From Pelagibacteraceae bacterium AG-426-L23 (GTDB lineage: Bacteria > Pseudomonadota > Alphaproteobacteria > Pelagibacterales > Pelagibacteraceae): a DNA stretch of 64,000 nt. The first letter of the stretch is position 1. Every line of letters begins with the position of its first letter. A model generated the notes under the pieces. The model saw only the letters and a program-made list of their open reading frames with translations, was not told where the DNA came from and made no database searches. Location of the stretch: contig QCNU01000001.1 of the NCBI GenBank assembly GCA_003213115.1, positions 248,001-312,000 on the forward strand, read 5' to 3'. Positions 36,259 to 45,171 of the stretch are shown piece after piece. The position numbers and the translations under genes were made by a program.

Positions 36259-37045
36259 TTAAAATTTTTAGCACTTTCTCGTCTACCTTAGGTTCAACTC
36301 CATTCCATATACTAAAAGAAAGTTGTGCCTGGTAAGCAAACATCATTTTGCCATTTTCAACTTGATTTCCTAATTTCTCAGCTTTTTGAAGAAAATTTGT
36401 CTTAGGTGGATTATATATTAGATCATAAAATAATTTATTTTTTCCAAAACTTTTCAAATCTATATCAATAACATCATTTTCATTTAGGCCAAGGCTTGTG
36501 GCGTTTATAACAATATCTATTTCTTTAGTTGCTCCCCAATCAATTATCTCAATATCTGAATAAAATTTTTTTATTTCGTCTGCGTGTTTCTTGGTTCTAT
36601 TGCTTACAAAAATCTTAGAAACACCTAATTTTTTTAGGGCGAAGATAATTGAGGTAACGACACCACCAGCTCCAAGTATAAGTGCAGATTTATTTTTAGT
36701 TTCAAAATTTGTATATTGAATAGCCTTTCTAAAACCATTAGCATCAGTGTTTTCTCCAAAGATTTTTCCATCTTTCTTAAATACTGTGTTTACAGATCTT
36801 GTTTCCTTAGCCAATGGAGTAAGCCCATCTAATAAAGGAATGATGGCTTTCTTAAAAGGCAATGTAATGTTTAATCCATCAATTTTACCAGATTTAACTT
36901 CTTTTATAATTTCTTTTAACTCATTTTTATCAAGAAGGGCTTTTTCATAAATAGCCTTGATGTTGTGTAAACTCATCCAATAATTATGAAGCTTTGGTGA
37001 CAAAGAGTGGTCAATTGGATTTCCTATAACTAAGAACTTTTTCAT
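36251..37045 (-). CDS. aroE: Shikimate 5-dehydrogenase
   Basis: A 264-residue NADPH-dependent enzyme of the chorismate pathway. VIGNPIDHSLSPKLHNYW binds shikimate at the N-terminus, and NITLPFKKAI contains the catalytic Lys. The NADPH site ALILGAGGVVTSIIFAL sits near residue 125, followed by SNRTKKHA. INATSLGL and GKMMFAYQAQLSFSIW complete the family pattern. It overlaps maf by four bases. Confidence 0.96.
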   Translation of the reverse strand: MKKFLVIGNPIDHSLSPKLHNYWMSLHNIKAIYEKALLDKNELKEIIKEVKSGKIDGLNITLPFKKAIIPLLDGLTPLAKETRSVNTVFKKDGKIFGENTDANGFRKAIQYTNFETKNKSALILGAGGVVTSIIFALKKLGVSKIFVSNRTKKHADEIKKFYSDIEIIDWGATKEIDIVINATSLGLNENDVIDIDLKSFGKNKLFYDLIYNPPKTNFLQKAEKLGNQVENGKMMFAYQAQLSFSIWNGVEPKVDEKVLKILND

Positions 37046-37623
37046 TTAATCCTACTTAAATAATCTTTTATTTTTTGAATTGGTAGACCCATTATACTAT
37101 TTTCATCACCTTCTATTTTAGAAAACAAATATCTGCCTCCAGCCTCTATTTGATAAACTCCGTAAGCATATAGTTCTTTGTCTTTAATTTTTTTTAAATA
37201 AGACCTAATCTCTTCTAAATTAAGTTCCTTCATTGTTAACTTTGAGGCATCAGTATAATTCCAGATCATCGATCCATTTTTGGAAATACAAACTGAGCTA
37301 ATTAATTGGTGTTCCTGACCATTAAGATCTTTAAGAATGTTTAGAGCCTCTTCTCTATTTTTTGGCTTCGAAATTAATTTACCCTTTAGATCTATAACGC
37401 TGTCAGCCCCGATTACGTATGATTCGGGTTGTTTCTTGCTAATCTTGTTAGCTTTTAACTCAGCCAAATTCTTAGAAATTAATTCTGGACTTGCTTTTTC
37501 ATTTTGCAAAGACTCTTTGACTTGGTCTTCGTCTACATTTGAAGGCATAACTTCACATTTAATATTGTTTTTGTCTAGAATTTCTTTTCTTACCCCGCTT
37601 TTTGAAGCTAAAATAATTTTCAT
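37042..37623 (-). CDS. maf: Maf-like nucleotide pyrophosphatase
   Basis: A 193-residue Maf/YhdE-type house-cleaning pyrophosphatase that hydrolyses non-canonical or TTP/UTP-type nucleotides. IILASKSGVRKEIL is the conserved N-terminus, YVIGADSVIDLKGKLISKPKNREEA holds the catalytic Asp, and AYGVYQIEAGGRYLFSKIEGDENSIMGLP is the C-terminal signature. Substrate preference within the family is not evident. It overlaps ppsR by four bases. Confidence 0.95.
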   Translation of the reverse strand: MKIILASKSGVRKEILDKNNIKCEVMPSNVDEDQVKESLQNEKASPELISKNLAELKANKISKKQPESYVIGADSVIDLKGKLISKPKNREEALNILKDLNGQEHQLISSVCISKNGSMIWNYTDASKLTMKELNLEEIRSYLKKIKDKELYAYGVYQIEAGGRYLFSKIEGDENSIMGLPIQKIKDYLSRIK

Positions 37624-38441
37624 TTATTCTTTTTAATATCATATATTTTTAAAACTGAGGCCGCAGTTTCTTCTATTGATTTACGAGTGATATCTATCGT
37701 GGGCCAATTGTATTTTTTAAATAATTCTTTCGACTCATCCAGCTCCTGTCTAATAGACTCTAAGTCTGTATAAGAAGGTAGATTTTTTTCATTCATGATT
37801 GCTACTCTATTCCTTCTAATATCTGACAGTCTCTCAGGGTCAGCAAATAAACCTACTATACAAGCAGACAATTCTTTTTTTTTTAGTCCGTTTGGGATTT
37901 CTTGTTTATGTATGAGTGGAATATTCATGGTTTTATATCCTCTATTAGATAAATAAATAGAAGTTGGTGTTTTGCCGGTTCTACTCACTCCAAGTAACAC
38001 TATATCTGATTTATCTATATCTTCTGTTTTTTTTCCATCGTCATGGGACATTGTAAACTGTATAGCTTCAATTCTCTTATAATAATCTTCGTCCATTACG
38101 TGTTGTGCGCTAGGAGTGTGAGACGCCTTTTGGTTAAGTAACTTTGAAAAAGTTAAAATTAAATTACCTAGAACTCCAAAACAAGGAATGTTTTGCTCCG
38201 TGCTTTTGGTTGCTAAGTATTTTGCTAGTTTGGTTTCAACGATAGTATAAAGAATTATTGAATTACTTAGAGAAGCAGACTCTTTAATAATTTTATCAAT
38301 TTGTTGTTCTGTTCTAACAAATACAAATTCTTTTTTATCATAATTAAAGTTTGCAAATTGAGATTTCAGCGACAAAAATATTCTATCTAATGTCTCTCCA
38401 GTTGAATCTGAAATTAAGTATACGTTGTATTTTTCGGACAT
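37620..38441 (-). CDS. ppsR: Pyruvate, phosphate dikinase / PEP synthase regulatory protein (DUF299)
   Basis: A 273-residue ADP-dependent kinase/pyrophosphorylase of the DUF299 family, which switches PEP synthase or PPDK on and off. YLISDSTGETLDRI opens the protein. The P-loop-like LLGVSRTGKTPTSIYLSNRGYKTMNIPL lies near residue 148. Its target enzyme is not in the window. In Caulobacter and Rickettsia the homologous gene flanks the replication origin opposite hemE, exactly the arrangement seen here. Confidence 0.95.
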   Translation of the reverse strand: MSEKYNVYLISDSTGETLDRIFLSLKSQFANFNYDKKEFVFVRTEQQIDKIIKESASLSNSIILYTIVETKLAKYLATKSTEQNIPCFGVLGNLILTFSKLLNQKASHTPSAQHVMDEDYYKRIEAIQFTMSHDDGKKTEDIDKSDIVLLGVSRTGKTPTSIYLSNRGYKTMNIPLIHKQEIPNGLKKKELSACIVGLFADPERLSDIRRNRVAIMNEKNLPSYTDLESIRQELDESKELFKKYNWPTIDITRKSIEETAASVLKIYDIKKNK

Positions 38442-38724
38442 AAATATGTTGATATTTAAGTTATAATTCTATTTTATACATTTTAATTTTTCTTTTAAAA
38501 AAAATATTAACATTAATTAACATATTTTGAACATTTTATTGGATGTTAATATTTTTACTAAGACAATTGGATAAATGTTGATGTTTTTTTTAAATTGAGC
38601 AAAAAAACTATATTTTAAGATATATAGATGGGAATAAAATGTGAGAAAACATGTATAAATAGTTATATCTCTTACAAACATGACCTATTACAAATAATAC
38701 TCTTATAAATATATTATTATATTA
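38442..38724. other. Probable chromosomal replication origin (oriC)
   Basis: A 283-base non-coding, extremely AT-rich region between divergent ppsR and hemE, the known oriC location in Caulobacter and related bacteria. It contains imperfect DnaA boxes: TTATCCAAT on the minus strand at 38566-38574, TTATACATT on the plus strand near 38475, and TTATACATG on the minus strand near 38650; each matches 7 of 9 consensus bases. Four copies of a 12-base motif ATGTTRATRTTT occur (three direct at 38446, 38543, 38575; one inverted at 38502-38513). parABS lies about 18.5 kb away. The hemE promoter must also lie here. Confidence 0.7.
38446..38586. repeat. Family of 12-base repeats in the probable origin
   Basis: ATGTTGATATTT (38446-38457), ATGTTAATATTT (38543-38554) and ATGTTGATGTTT (38575-38586) are direct copies. 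AAATATTAACAT (38502-38513) is the exact reverse complement of the second copy, 29 bases away from it. The motif may be a binding site for an initiation or cell-cycle factor. AT-richness makes chance similarity more likely than in balanced DNA. Confidence 0.5.
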
Positions 38725-39720
38725 ATGAAGAAAATTAATAAGTGTTTAGTTAATAAAGACTGTTCATCATTACCTATTTGGTTTATGAGACAAGCAGGAA
38801 GATACTTACCTGAATTTCGTGAAATAAGAAGTAAAAACCAAAATTTCGTAGAATTATGTCTCAATAGTGAATTATCGTCAGAGATTACATTACAACCTTT
38901 AAAAAGGTTCGACTTAGATGCCGCAATTATCTTCTCAGATATTTTAATGGTGCCCTACGGTTTAGGTCAAAATGTAAATTTTGTAAAAAATGAAGGACCA
39001 GAAATGTCAAAATTTAATTTATCTGTTTTTTTAAGGAGTAGCAAAGAAAGCTTCACAAAAAAATTAAATCCTATTTATCAAGCAATTTCAAAAACAAGAA
39101 AGAAATTGAATAACGAAAAATCCCTTATATGTTTTATTGGTGCTCCATGGACACTGTTGTTCTATATGTTTAATGGAAAAAAAAATCCTAATTTTATAAA
39201 AGATAAGAGTGTTGACTTTAAAATTATTTTAGAAAGATTAAATAAATACCTAATCCTACATGTCGAAAATCAATTCAATGCTGGTGCTGATGTTGTTCAG
39301 ATTTTTGATTCTTGGGCTGGGCTTATTCCAGAAAATAGTTTATATGAATATTGTTATATTCCTAATCAAAAATTAGTTGAGCACTGTCAAAAAATCAAGC
39401 TACCGGCAATCTGTTTTCCAAAAGGAATTAAAAAAAAATATAAAGAGTTTATTGAAATTGTAAAACCGAATGGAATTAACATTGATTATGATATTGATCC
39501 TATTTGGGCAAGGGACAACTTAACAAATGTTTGTTTACAAGGGGGAATGAGCCCAAAAATTTTATTAGAAGATGAAAAAAAAATCTTTTCAGAAGTTGAT
39601 AAATATTTAAATATATTTAATAATTCGCCTTATATATTTAATCTCGGTCACGGGTTACTCCCTGAAACAAACCCAGACGTGCTTAAAAAAGTTATAGAAA
39701 GAGTAAACTCATACAAATGA
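38725..39720 (+). CDS. hemE: Uroporphyrinogen III decarboxylase
   Basis: A 331-residue TIM-barrel enzyme that converts uroporphyrinogen III to coproporphyrinogen III in haem synthesis. PIWFMRQAGRYLPEFR near residue 17 is the catalytic-site signature. AAIIFSDILMVPYGLG, FIGAPWTLLFYMF, IFDSWAGLI and FNLGHGLLPETNP follow in family order. It starts the rightward series hemE-hemH-hemJ-rho directly after the probable origin and overlaps hemH by four bases. Confidence 0.97.
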   Translation: MKKINKCLVNKDCSSLPIWFMRQAGRYLPEFREIRSKNQNFVELCLNSELSSEITLQPLKRFDLDAAIIFSDILMVPYGLGQNVNFVKNEGPEMSKFNLSVFLRSSKESFTKKLNPIYQAISKTRKKLNNEKSLICFIGAPWTLLFYMFNGKKNPNFIKDKSVDFKIILERLNKYLILHVENQFNAGADVVQIFDSWAGLIPENSLYEYCYIPNQKLVEHCQKIKLPAICFPKGIKKKYKEFIEIVKPNGINIDYDIDPIWARDNLTNVCLQGGMSPKILLEDEKKIFSEVDKYLNIFNNSPYIFNLGHGLLPETNPDVLKKVIERVNSYK

Positions 39721-40721
39721 AGACAGATCATCCAAAAGTTAATTACGGAAAAACAGGAGTATTATTAGTTAATTTAGGAACCCCTAACTCAACTAGCTGG
39801 TTAGACATAAGAAAGTATTTAAAAGAATTTCTTTCAGACAGAAGAGTAATAGAAGTAAACCCGATAATTTGGAAAATAATATTAAATCTTTTTATTTTGA
39901 CTTTTAGGCCAGGAAAAACAGCTAAAGCCTATAAAAAAATTTGGATGAAAAAAGAAAATATGTCACCGCTTAGATACTACTCTATTATGCAGACAAAGAA
40001 ACTAGTTGATAGAATTGGGTCAGAAAAATTATTATTAGATTTTGCAATGCGATACGGAGATCCAAGCATAAAAAGTAAAATTGAAAAACTTAAAGATGCA
40101 GGTTGTGAAAACATAATTGTCTTACCTTTGTACCCACAATACGCAGCCGCGACAACAGCAACAGTCTGTGATGAAGTTTATAGAAGTTTGATGAAAATGA
40201 GATGGCAACCAAGTTTACAAATCATACCTCATTACGAGTCGGAACAGCTCTATATTAAGGCATTAGCAAACAGCCTAAATAAAAAGATATCAGAAATTAG
40301 TTGGAAGCCAGATTTAATAATTGCATCTTACCATGGAATACCAAAAAAATACTTTGATAAAGGAGATCCCTACCAATGTTATTGTCAAAAAACTTCTAGA
40401 CTAATTACAGAACAATTTAATAATAAAATTCCAATTAAGACAACTTTTCAATCTAGGTTCGGTCCACAAGAATGGTTACAACCTTATACCGACAAAACCT
40501 TTGAAGCTTTACCAAAAGAAGGAACTAAAAATATCTTAGTTATTTGTCCTGGATTCTCATCAGATTGTGTAGAAACCTTGGAAGAAATTTTAATTCAGGG
40601 CAAAGAAAGTTTCCTCGGTGCTGGAGGTAAAAACTTCGATTTAGTTCCTTGCTTAAATGATAATGAGGACCATATCGATTTATTTCAACATTTAATAAAA
40701 AGATATCTCTTAATAAAATGA
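39717..40721 (+). CDS. hemH: Ferrochelatase
   Basis: A 334-residue enzyme that inserts iron into protoporphyrin IX. GVLLVNLGTPNS is the N-terminal motif, SYHGIPKKYFDKGDPY holds the catalytic His, and VICPGFSSDCVETLEEI holds the acidic residues. FQSRFGPQEWLQPYTD is the substrate loop. It overlaps hemE and hemJ by four bases each, suggesting translational coupling through the series. Confidence 0.97.
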   Translation: MKTDHPKVNYGKTGVLLVNLGTPNSTSWLDIRKYLKEFLSDRRVIEVNPIIWKIILNLFILTFRPGKTAKAYKKIWMKKENMSPLRYYSIMQTKKLVDRIGSEKLLLDFAMRYGDPSIKSKIEKLKDAGCENIIVLPLYPQYAAATTATVCDEVYRSLMKMRWQPSLQIIPHYESEQLYIKALANSLNKKISEISWKPDLIIASYHGIPKKYFDKGDPYQCYCQKTSRLITEQFNNKIPIKTTFQSRFGPQEWLQPYTDKTFEALPKEGTKNILVICPGFSSDCVETLEEILIQGKESFLGAGGKNFDLVPCLNDNEDHIDLFQHLIKRYLLIK

Positions 40722-41152
40722 ATGCTTATTTAACTTTTAAAGCCCTACATCTAATTGCAATAATTTCTTGGATGGCAGGCTTATTATACTTGCCAAGAAT
40801 ATTCGTTTATCATTCTGAGACTTCAAACAATGAGGGACAACTTGAAACATTCAAAATTATGGAAAAGAGACTTTTCTTTTATATTATGAATCCTGCTATG
40901 ATATTGTCGTGGATTTTTGGCTTATTATTGTTGCATTCAATTGGCATACAAAGTCTTGCTGATTTATGGTTACAATTAAAATTAATTCTTGTAATTATTT
41001 TAACGTTTTATCACTTTTTTTTGCTAGTTTGTCTAAGGCGTTTTTCCTTAAATACCAATACATATTCTTCAAGATTTTATAGAATTATTAATGAAATCCC
41101 TACAGTAATACTAATCATTGTTATTTTTTTAGTAGTTTTTAAACCATTATAG
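40718..41152 (+). CDS. hemJ: Protoporphyrinogen oxidase HemJ
   Basis: A 144-residue membrane protein with four hydrophobic helices. FKALHLIAIISWMAGLLYLPRIFVYH has the conserved His and the LPR motif of the HemJ family, and LWLQLKLILVIILTFYH is the second signature, with a conserved Lys and His. HemJ oxidises protoporphyrinogen IX and replaces HemG/HemY in most alphaproteobacteria. Placement after hemH strengthens the call. Confidence 0.94.
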   Translation: MNAYLTFKALHLIAIISWMAGLLYLPRIFVYHSETSNNEGQLETFKIMEKRLFFYIMNPAMILSWIFGLLLLHSIGIQSLADLWLQLKLILVIILTFYHFFLLVCLRRFSLNTNTYSSRFYRIINEIPTVILIIVIFLVVFKPL

Positions 41153-41154
41153 GG

Positions 41155-41183
41155 GTTGAAAAATTTATAAAAACACCTATATT
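41155..41183 (+). promoter_or_regulatory. Candidate promoter of rho
   Basis: TTGAAA (41156-41161) and TATATT (41178-41183) are separated by 16 bases, a good sigma-70-type promoter located three bases after the hemJ stop. Rho could therefore be transcribed independently of the hem genes. The same bases also fit a heat-shock pattern (GTTGAAA-N14-CCTATAT), but the housekeeping reading is simpler. Confidence 0.5.
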
Positions 41184-41216
41184 TATATCACTTACCTTTA
41201 TTATTAATCACACAAT

Positions 41217-42488
41217 ATGAACCTACAACAATTAAAGCAAAAAACCCCAGGAGAATTAATTACTGAAGCTGAAAAGCTAGGCATTGAGAATCCTAGTACC
41301 CTTCGAAAACAAGAAATACTCTTTGCTATACTAAAAAAACTTGCTGAAAAGAATGAGCAAATAACAGGAGCAGGTGTCCTAGAAGTATTACAGGACGGTT
41401 TTGGTTTTTTAAGAGCCATAGAATCAAATTATTTACCAGGTCCAGATGATATTTATGTAAGCCCAAGTCAAATTAGAAGATTTGGTCTTAGAACCGGAGA
41501 TTCGGTAGAGGGCGAAATAAGAGCTCCAAAAGATGCCGAGAGATATTTCGCGTTACTAAAAGTAAATCAAATAAATTTTGAAAATCCAGAAAAAGGAAGA
41601 AATAAAATAGCTTTTGATAACTTAACACCTCTCTATCCTAAAGAGCAGCTGAAAATGGAAATTGAAAAAAATGAAACAGAAAAAAAACCAGATCAAACTG
41701 CGAGACTAATTGATTTAGTTAGTCCAATAGGAAAGGGACAAAGATCTCTAATTATTTCTCCACCAAAAGCAGGTAAAACAATTATTTTACAAAACATTGC
41801 AGATTCAATAGCTAAAAATCATCCTGAATGTTATTTAATGGTTTTACTTATAGACGAACGTCCCGAAGAGGTAACTGATATGCAACGTTCAGTAAAAGGC
41901 GAAGTAATTAGTTCAACTTTCGATGAACCAGCTTCTAGACACGTTGCTGTAGCCGAGATGGTTATTGAAAAGGCAAAGAGACTAACTGAACACAAAAAAG
42001 ATGTAATTATCCTCTTGGATTCTATAACGAGACTTGGAAGAGCTTACAACGCTGTTGTGCCAAGCTCAGGTAAAGTTTTAACAGGAGGAGTAGACGCGAA
42101 TGCACTTCAAAGACCAAAAAGATTTTTTGGAGCTGCAAGAAATATAGAGCAAGGTGGTTCTTTGACAATTATCTCAACAGCTTTAATTGATACTGGAAGC
42201 AGAATGGATGAAGTGATATTTGAGGAGTTTAAAGGAACTGGAAATTCCGAATTGATTCTTGACAGAAAGGTAGCTGATAAGAGAATTTATCCAGCTATAG
42301 ATATTACTCGATCAGGCACTCGAAGAGAGGAGCTTTTATTTAAGAAAGAAGATTTAACAAAGGTAAATGTCTTAAGAAGAATAATAAGTCCAATGGGAAC
42401 AATGGATGGGATAGAGTTTTTGATGTCTAAGCTTAAAAATACAAAAAACAATGCTGACTTTTTTGACTCTATGAATAAAACTAACTAA
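41217..42488 (+). CDS. rho: Transcription termination factor Rho
   Basis: A 423-residue RNA-dependent ATPase. The N-terminal helical domain (1-48) and RNA-binding cold-shock domain (about 50-120; [32 protein letters not shown]) precede the motor. [16 protein letters not shown] is Walker [13 protein letters not shown] and [16 protein letters not shown] (Walker B) follow, and the Q-loop and R-loop regions are intact. Length is normal. A 64-base leader containing a promoter-like element separates it from hemJ. Confidence 0.98.
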   Translation: MNLQQLKQKTPGELITEAEKLGIENPSTLRKQEILFAILKKLAEKNEQITGAGVLEVLQDGFGFLRAIESNYLPGPDDIYVSPSQIRRFGLRTGDSVEGEIRAPKDAERYFALLKVNQINFENPEKGRNKIAFDNLTPLYPKEQLKMEIEKNETEKKPDQTARLIDLVSPIGKGQRSLIISPPKAGKTIILQNIADSIAKNHPECYLMVLLIDERPEEVTDMQRSVKGEVISSTFDEPASRHVAVAEMVIEKAKRLTEHKKDVIILLDSITRLGRAYNAVVPSSGKVLTGGVDANALQRPKRFFGAARNIEQGGSLTIISTALIDTGSRMDEVIFEEFKGTGNSELILDRKVADKRIYPAIDITRSGTRREELLFKKEDLTKVNVLRRIISPMGTMDGIEFLMSKLKNTKNNADFFDSMNKTN

Positions 42489-42491
42489 CAA

Positions 42492-43121
42492 TCATTGAAT
42501 AGTCATTTTTTCTGAACTGTTATTGTAAAGATAAAACTCTAGGATTTCTAACAAAGTTTTAGTTTTATTACTAATACTAATAGCTTCTAAAAGTTTTTGC
42601 TTTTCCTCATTAGATATAGGAGCAATCATCGATATAGTATTGATTTGTTGAACCTGATCAAGTTTTTCAAATTCTTTCCAATTTAATATTAATCCTCTCT
42701 TTTTGAATAGATTTTTTGTTTTATCAAAAAGCAAATTTATTTCCTGTTTTTCAATAGGTTTATCAGCTTTTTTGGTGTCCAGATTAAATTTTTCGTATGA
42801 AACCTCAAATTCTCTGTAGAGTTTTTTATTTAAGATTTCTTTCTCTATTTCAAATCTTATAACACCAGTTAAATTTATTAGAATTCTATTATCTTCACTT
42901 TTATGGAAGTCACTAATTTTACCTAAGCATCCTATTTTATAAACTTCATCACCATCTTTCTTAGATTGAACCATACCCATCAATCTATCTTTTTTAATGC
43001 AATCATTAACTAAATCTAGATACCTTCTTTCAAAAATATTAAGCGGCAAATTTGTTTTTGGAAAATATATTACTCCACTAAGTGGGAAAACTGGTATCTG
43101 CTTTGGAAAATCGTCTTTCAT
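42492..43121 (-). CDS. Lon N-terminal (substrate-binding) domain protein
   Basis: A 209-residue stand-alone LON domain. IPVFPLSGVIYFPKTNLPLNIFERRYLDLVNDCI is the classic opening, and IGCLGKISDFHKSEDNRILINLTGVIRF is the second half of the pseudo-barrel. No ATPase or protease domain follows. Such proteins are common in alphaproteobacteria, and their function is unknown, perhaps recognition of unfolded or protease substrates. It converges on rho with three bases between stops. Confidence 0.9.
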   Translation of the reverse strand: MKDDFPKQIPVFPLSGVIYFPKTNLPLNIFERRYLDLVNDCIKKDRLMGMVQSKKDGDEVYKIGCLGKISDFHKSEDNRILINLTGVIRFEIEKEILNKKLYREFEVSYEKFNLDTKKADKPIEKQEINLLFDKTKNLFKKRGLILNWKEFEKLDQVQQINTISMIAPISNEEKQKLLEAISISNKTKTLLEILEFYLYNNSSEKMTIQ

Positions 43122-43150
43122 AATTTAATTATAATATAAGATAACAACAC

Positions 43151-43179
43151 TTGTAATCTTCTTTCTATGCGGCTAAATT
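43151..43179 (+). promoter_or_regulatory. Candidate sigma-70 promoter of the tRNA-Gly gene
   Basis: TTGTAA (43151-43156) and TAAATT (43174-43179) are separated by exactly 17 bases, placing a predicted transcription start about ten bases before the mature tRNA 5' end. The region upstream of the tRNA contains no gene on the plus strand, so a promoter is required here. Confidence 0.55.
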
Positions 43180-43195
43180 TACCTAATAAATAAAT

Positions 43196-43270
43196 GCGGG
43201 TATAGCTCAGTGGTAGAGCGTCTCGTTGCCAACGAGAAGGTCGAGGGTTCAAGTCCCTTTGCCCGCTCCA
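43196..43270 (+). tRNA. tRNA-Gly (anticodon GCC)
   Basis: A 75-base cloverleaf. The acceptor stem GCGGGTA pairs with TGCCCGC (one T-G wobble). The D arm is GCTC-AGTGGTA-GAGC. The anticodon stem TCTCG/CGAGA frames the loop TTGCCAA, giving anticodon GCC. The T arm GAGGG-TTCAAGT-CCCTT is standard. The discriminator T and CCA are encoded (43267-43270). Glycine with GCC reads GGC and GGU codons. Confidence 0.97.
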
Positions 43271-43283
43271 AAGAGGGGATAGC

Positions 43284-43622
43284 ATGTCTGATTTAGCTGA
43301 TAAAAAATGTGTTCCATGTGAGGGCGGTATACCACCATTTGATGTTACAGAAATTCATAAATATCTCAAAAAAGTTGACGGATGGGACGTTAAAAAAAAT
43401 AAAGCAGAAAGTTTTTTTATTGAAAAAGAATTTAAGTTTAAAAATTTTTTGGAAAGTCAGAATTTTGTCAATAAAGTTGGTGAAATAGCCGAAAGAGAAG
43501 GACACCACCCAGATATTTCTTTTGGATGGGGGTATGCAAAAATAAAAATATTTACGCATGCAATTAAAGGCTTAGCAGAGAGTGACTTTGTGTTAGCAGC
43601 TAAAATAGATAAGATTAACTAA
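43284..43622 (+). CDS. phhB: 4a-hydroxytetrahydrobiopterin dehydratase
   Basis: A 112-residue pterin-4a-carbinolamine dehydratase (PCD/DCoH). GWDVKKNKAESFFIEKEFKFKNFLESQNFVNKVGEIAEREGHHPDISFGWGYAKIKIFTH contains the helix and the GHHPD active-site motif. The extra N-terminus has two Cys (CVPCEGG), common in bacterial members. No phenylalanine hydroxylase is nearby; PCDs without one may serve molybdopterin or other pterins. It converges on purH with a four-base overlap. Confidence 0.93.
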   Translation: MSDLADKKCVPCEGGIPPFDVTEIHKYLKKVDGWDVKKNKAESFFIEKEFKFKNFLESQNFVNKVGEIAEREGHHPDISFGWGYAKIKIFTHAIKGLAESDFVLAAKIDKIN

Positions 43623-45169
43623 TGATTAAAATGTCTGGTGCCTGTTAAGACCATTTTTATATTGGCTTTATTTGCTGCTTCAATTACCTCTTTATCTCTA
43701 ATTGATCCTCCAGGTTGAACAATAATTTTAACACCAGATTTAATTAAAGTCTTAATACCATCGGCAAAAGGAAAAAACGCATCAGATGCGGCTATTGCAT
43801 TTTTTAATCTCGTAGGCTGAAATTGTTTAGCCTTTTGTGTTGCAATCTTACAGCTATCCAAACGACTCGGTTGTCCCGCTCCTATACCAATAGTTGAGAA
43901 GTTTTCAGTTAAAACTATTGCATTAGACTTCACAAATTTACAAACATTGAAAGCAAATTCTATTTCTTTAATTTCTTTCTTTGATGGTTTGTTTTTTGTA
44001 ACAAATTTTAAATCTTTTCTATTAAATATTATATTATCTTTATCTTGTAATAAGAATGAACCATTAAATAACTTTACAGCAGAGTTATTTTTATCTTTAA
44101 AATTAGATATATCTATAATTCTCAAATTTTTTTTTCTTTTTAAGATTCGTAAAGCTTGTGCATCAAAGTTTTTAGCAAGAATAACTTCAAAAAATTTTTT
44201 ATTTAATTCATTAGCAACAGATTTATTTATTTTAAAATTGCAGGCAACAATTCCTCCAAAAGCACTTAAAGGGTCACTCGCCAGAGCGTTATTAAAAGAA
44301 ACTTTAGGTGATTTGTTGGATGAAACACCACAAGGATTTGCATGTTTTATTATAACTGTCGTCGGAATCTTTTTTACTGATAAAAGTATATCCAGTCCTG
44401 AAAAAATATCATTATAGTTATTGTAACTTAAATCTTTACCACTGATTTTTTTTAAACCAATTTCACTATCATTAAAATCATTTACATAAATCGAGCCTTG
44501 TTGATGTGGATTTTCGCCATATCTTAATTGTTCCAGTTTTTTCCCAAAGATTGTTTTTTTGTTAGGAAATTTAATATTTAGTTTATTGTTAAACCAATGA
44601 GCTATTGTAGAGTCATAATACGCTGTCAAACTAAAAGCTTTGCTCGACATAAGCTCTCTAAATTTAAGACTGGTACTTCCTTTATATTTCTTTAGCTCAT
44701 CGACTAATCTTGAATAGTCATTTTTTTCAGTAATTATAAGTACATCTTTATAGTTTTTGGCTGCCGCTCTAACCATTGTTGGACCGCCAATGTCAATATT
44801 TTCAATTATATTTTTTTCATTTTTGGAGTTTAAAACACTATTTTTAAAAGGATAAAAATTTACAACTACTAAGTCTATAGAAAGATATTTTTGCTTTTTC
44901 ATTTCCTTCTTATGTTTTTTATTAGATCTATTAAATAAAATTCCAGAATGGATTTTAGGATGTAAAGTTTTTACTCTTCCATCAAGCATCTCTTTAAATC
45001 CAGTATATAAGGAAACTTCTTCACACTTATAACCAAGTTTTTTAATAGTTTTGTATGTTCCGCCTGAACTAATAATTTCAATGTTATACCTTTTAAGAAC
45101 TTTTAAAATTTGATTTAAAGCAGTTTTGTCAGATACAGATATTAAAGCGTTTTTTATTTTTCTTAACAT
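43619..45169 (-). CDS. purH: Bifunctional AICAR transformylase / IMP cyclohydrolase
   Basis: A 516-residue enzyme for the last two steps of IMP synthesis. The N-terminal MGS-like IMP cyclohydrolase domain (about 1-150) contains ISVSDKTAL and SSGGTYKTIKKLGY. The transformylase domain contains LRYGENPHQQGSIY, the catalytic KHANPCGVS near residue 270, and ASDAFFPFADG near the end. It processes AICAR, which is also a by-product of HisF activity. It lies two bases after the heparinase-like gene. Confidence 0.97.
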   Translation of the reverse strand: MLRKIKNALISVSDKTALNQILKVLKRYNIEIISSGGTYKTIKKLGYKCEEVSLYTGFKEMLDGRVKTLHPKIHSGILFNRSNKKHKKEMKKQKYLSIDLVVVNFYPFKNSVLNSKNEKNIIENIDIGGPTMVRAAAKNYKDVLIITEKNDYSRLVDELKKYKGSTSLKFRELMSSKAFSLTAYYDSTIAHWFNNKLNIKFPNKKTIFGKKLEQLRYGENPHQQGSIYVNDFNDSEIGLKKISGKDLSYNNYNDIFSGLDILLSVKKIPTTVIIKHANPCGVSSNKSPKVSFNNALASDPLSAFGGIVACNFKINKSVANELNKKFFEVILAKNFDAQALRILKRKKNLRIIDISNFKDKNNSAVKLFNGSFLLQDKDNIIFNRKDLKFVTKNKPSKKEIKEIEFAFNVCKFVKSNAIVLTENFSTIGIGAGQPSRLDSCKIATQKAKQFQPTRLKNAIAASDAFFPFADGIKTLIKSGVKIIVQPGGSIRDKEVIEAANKANIKMVLTGTRHFNH

Positions 45170-45171
45170 AA

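Noticed and set aside
41155-41182. A heat-shock promoter before rho (GTTGAAA-N14-CCTATAT)
   Set aside because: The same bases give a better housekeeping promoter (TTGAAA-N16-TATATT), and rho is not a typical heat-shock gene.
43947-44417. A 156-codon plus-strand frame inside purH
   Set aside because: It is antisense to the conserved transformylase domain and has no recognisable motif.
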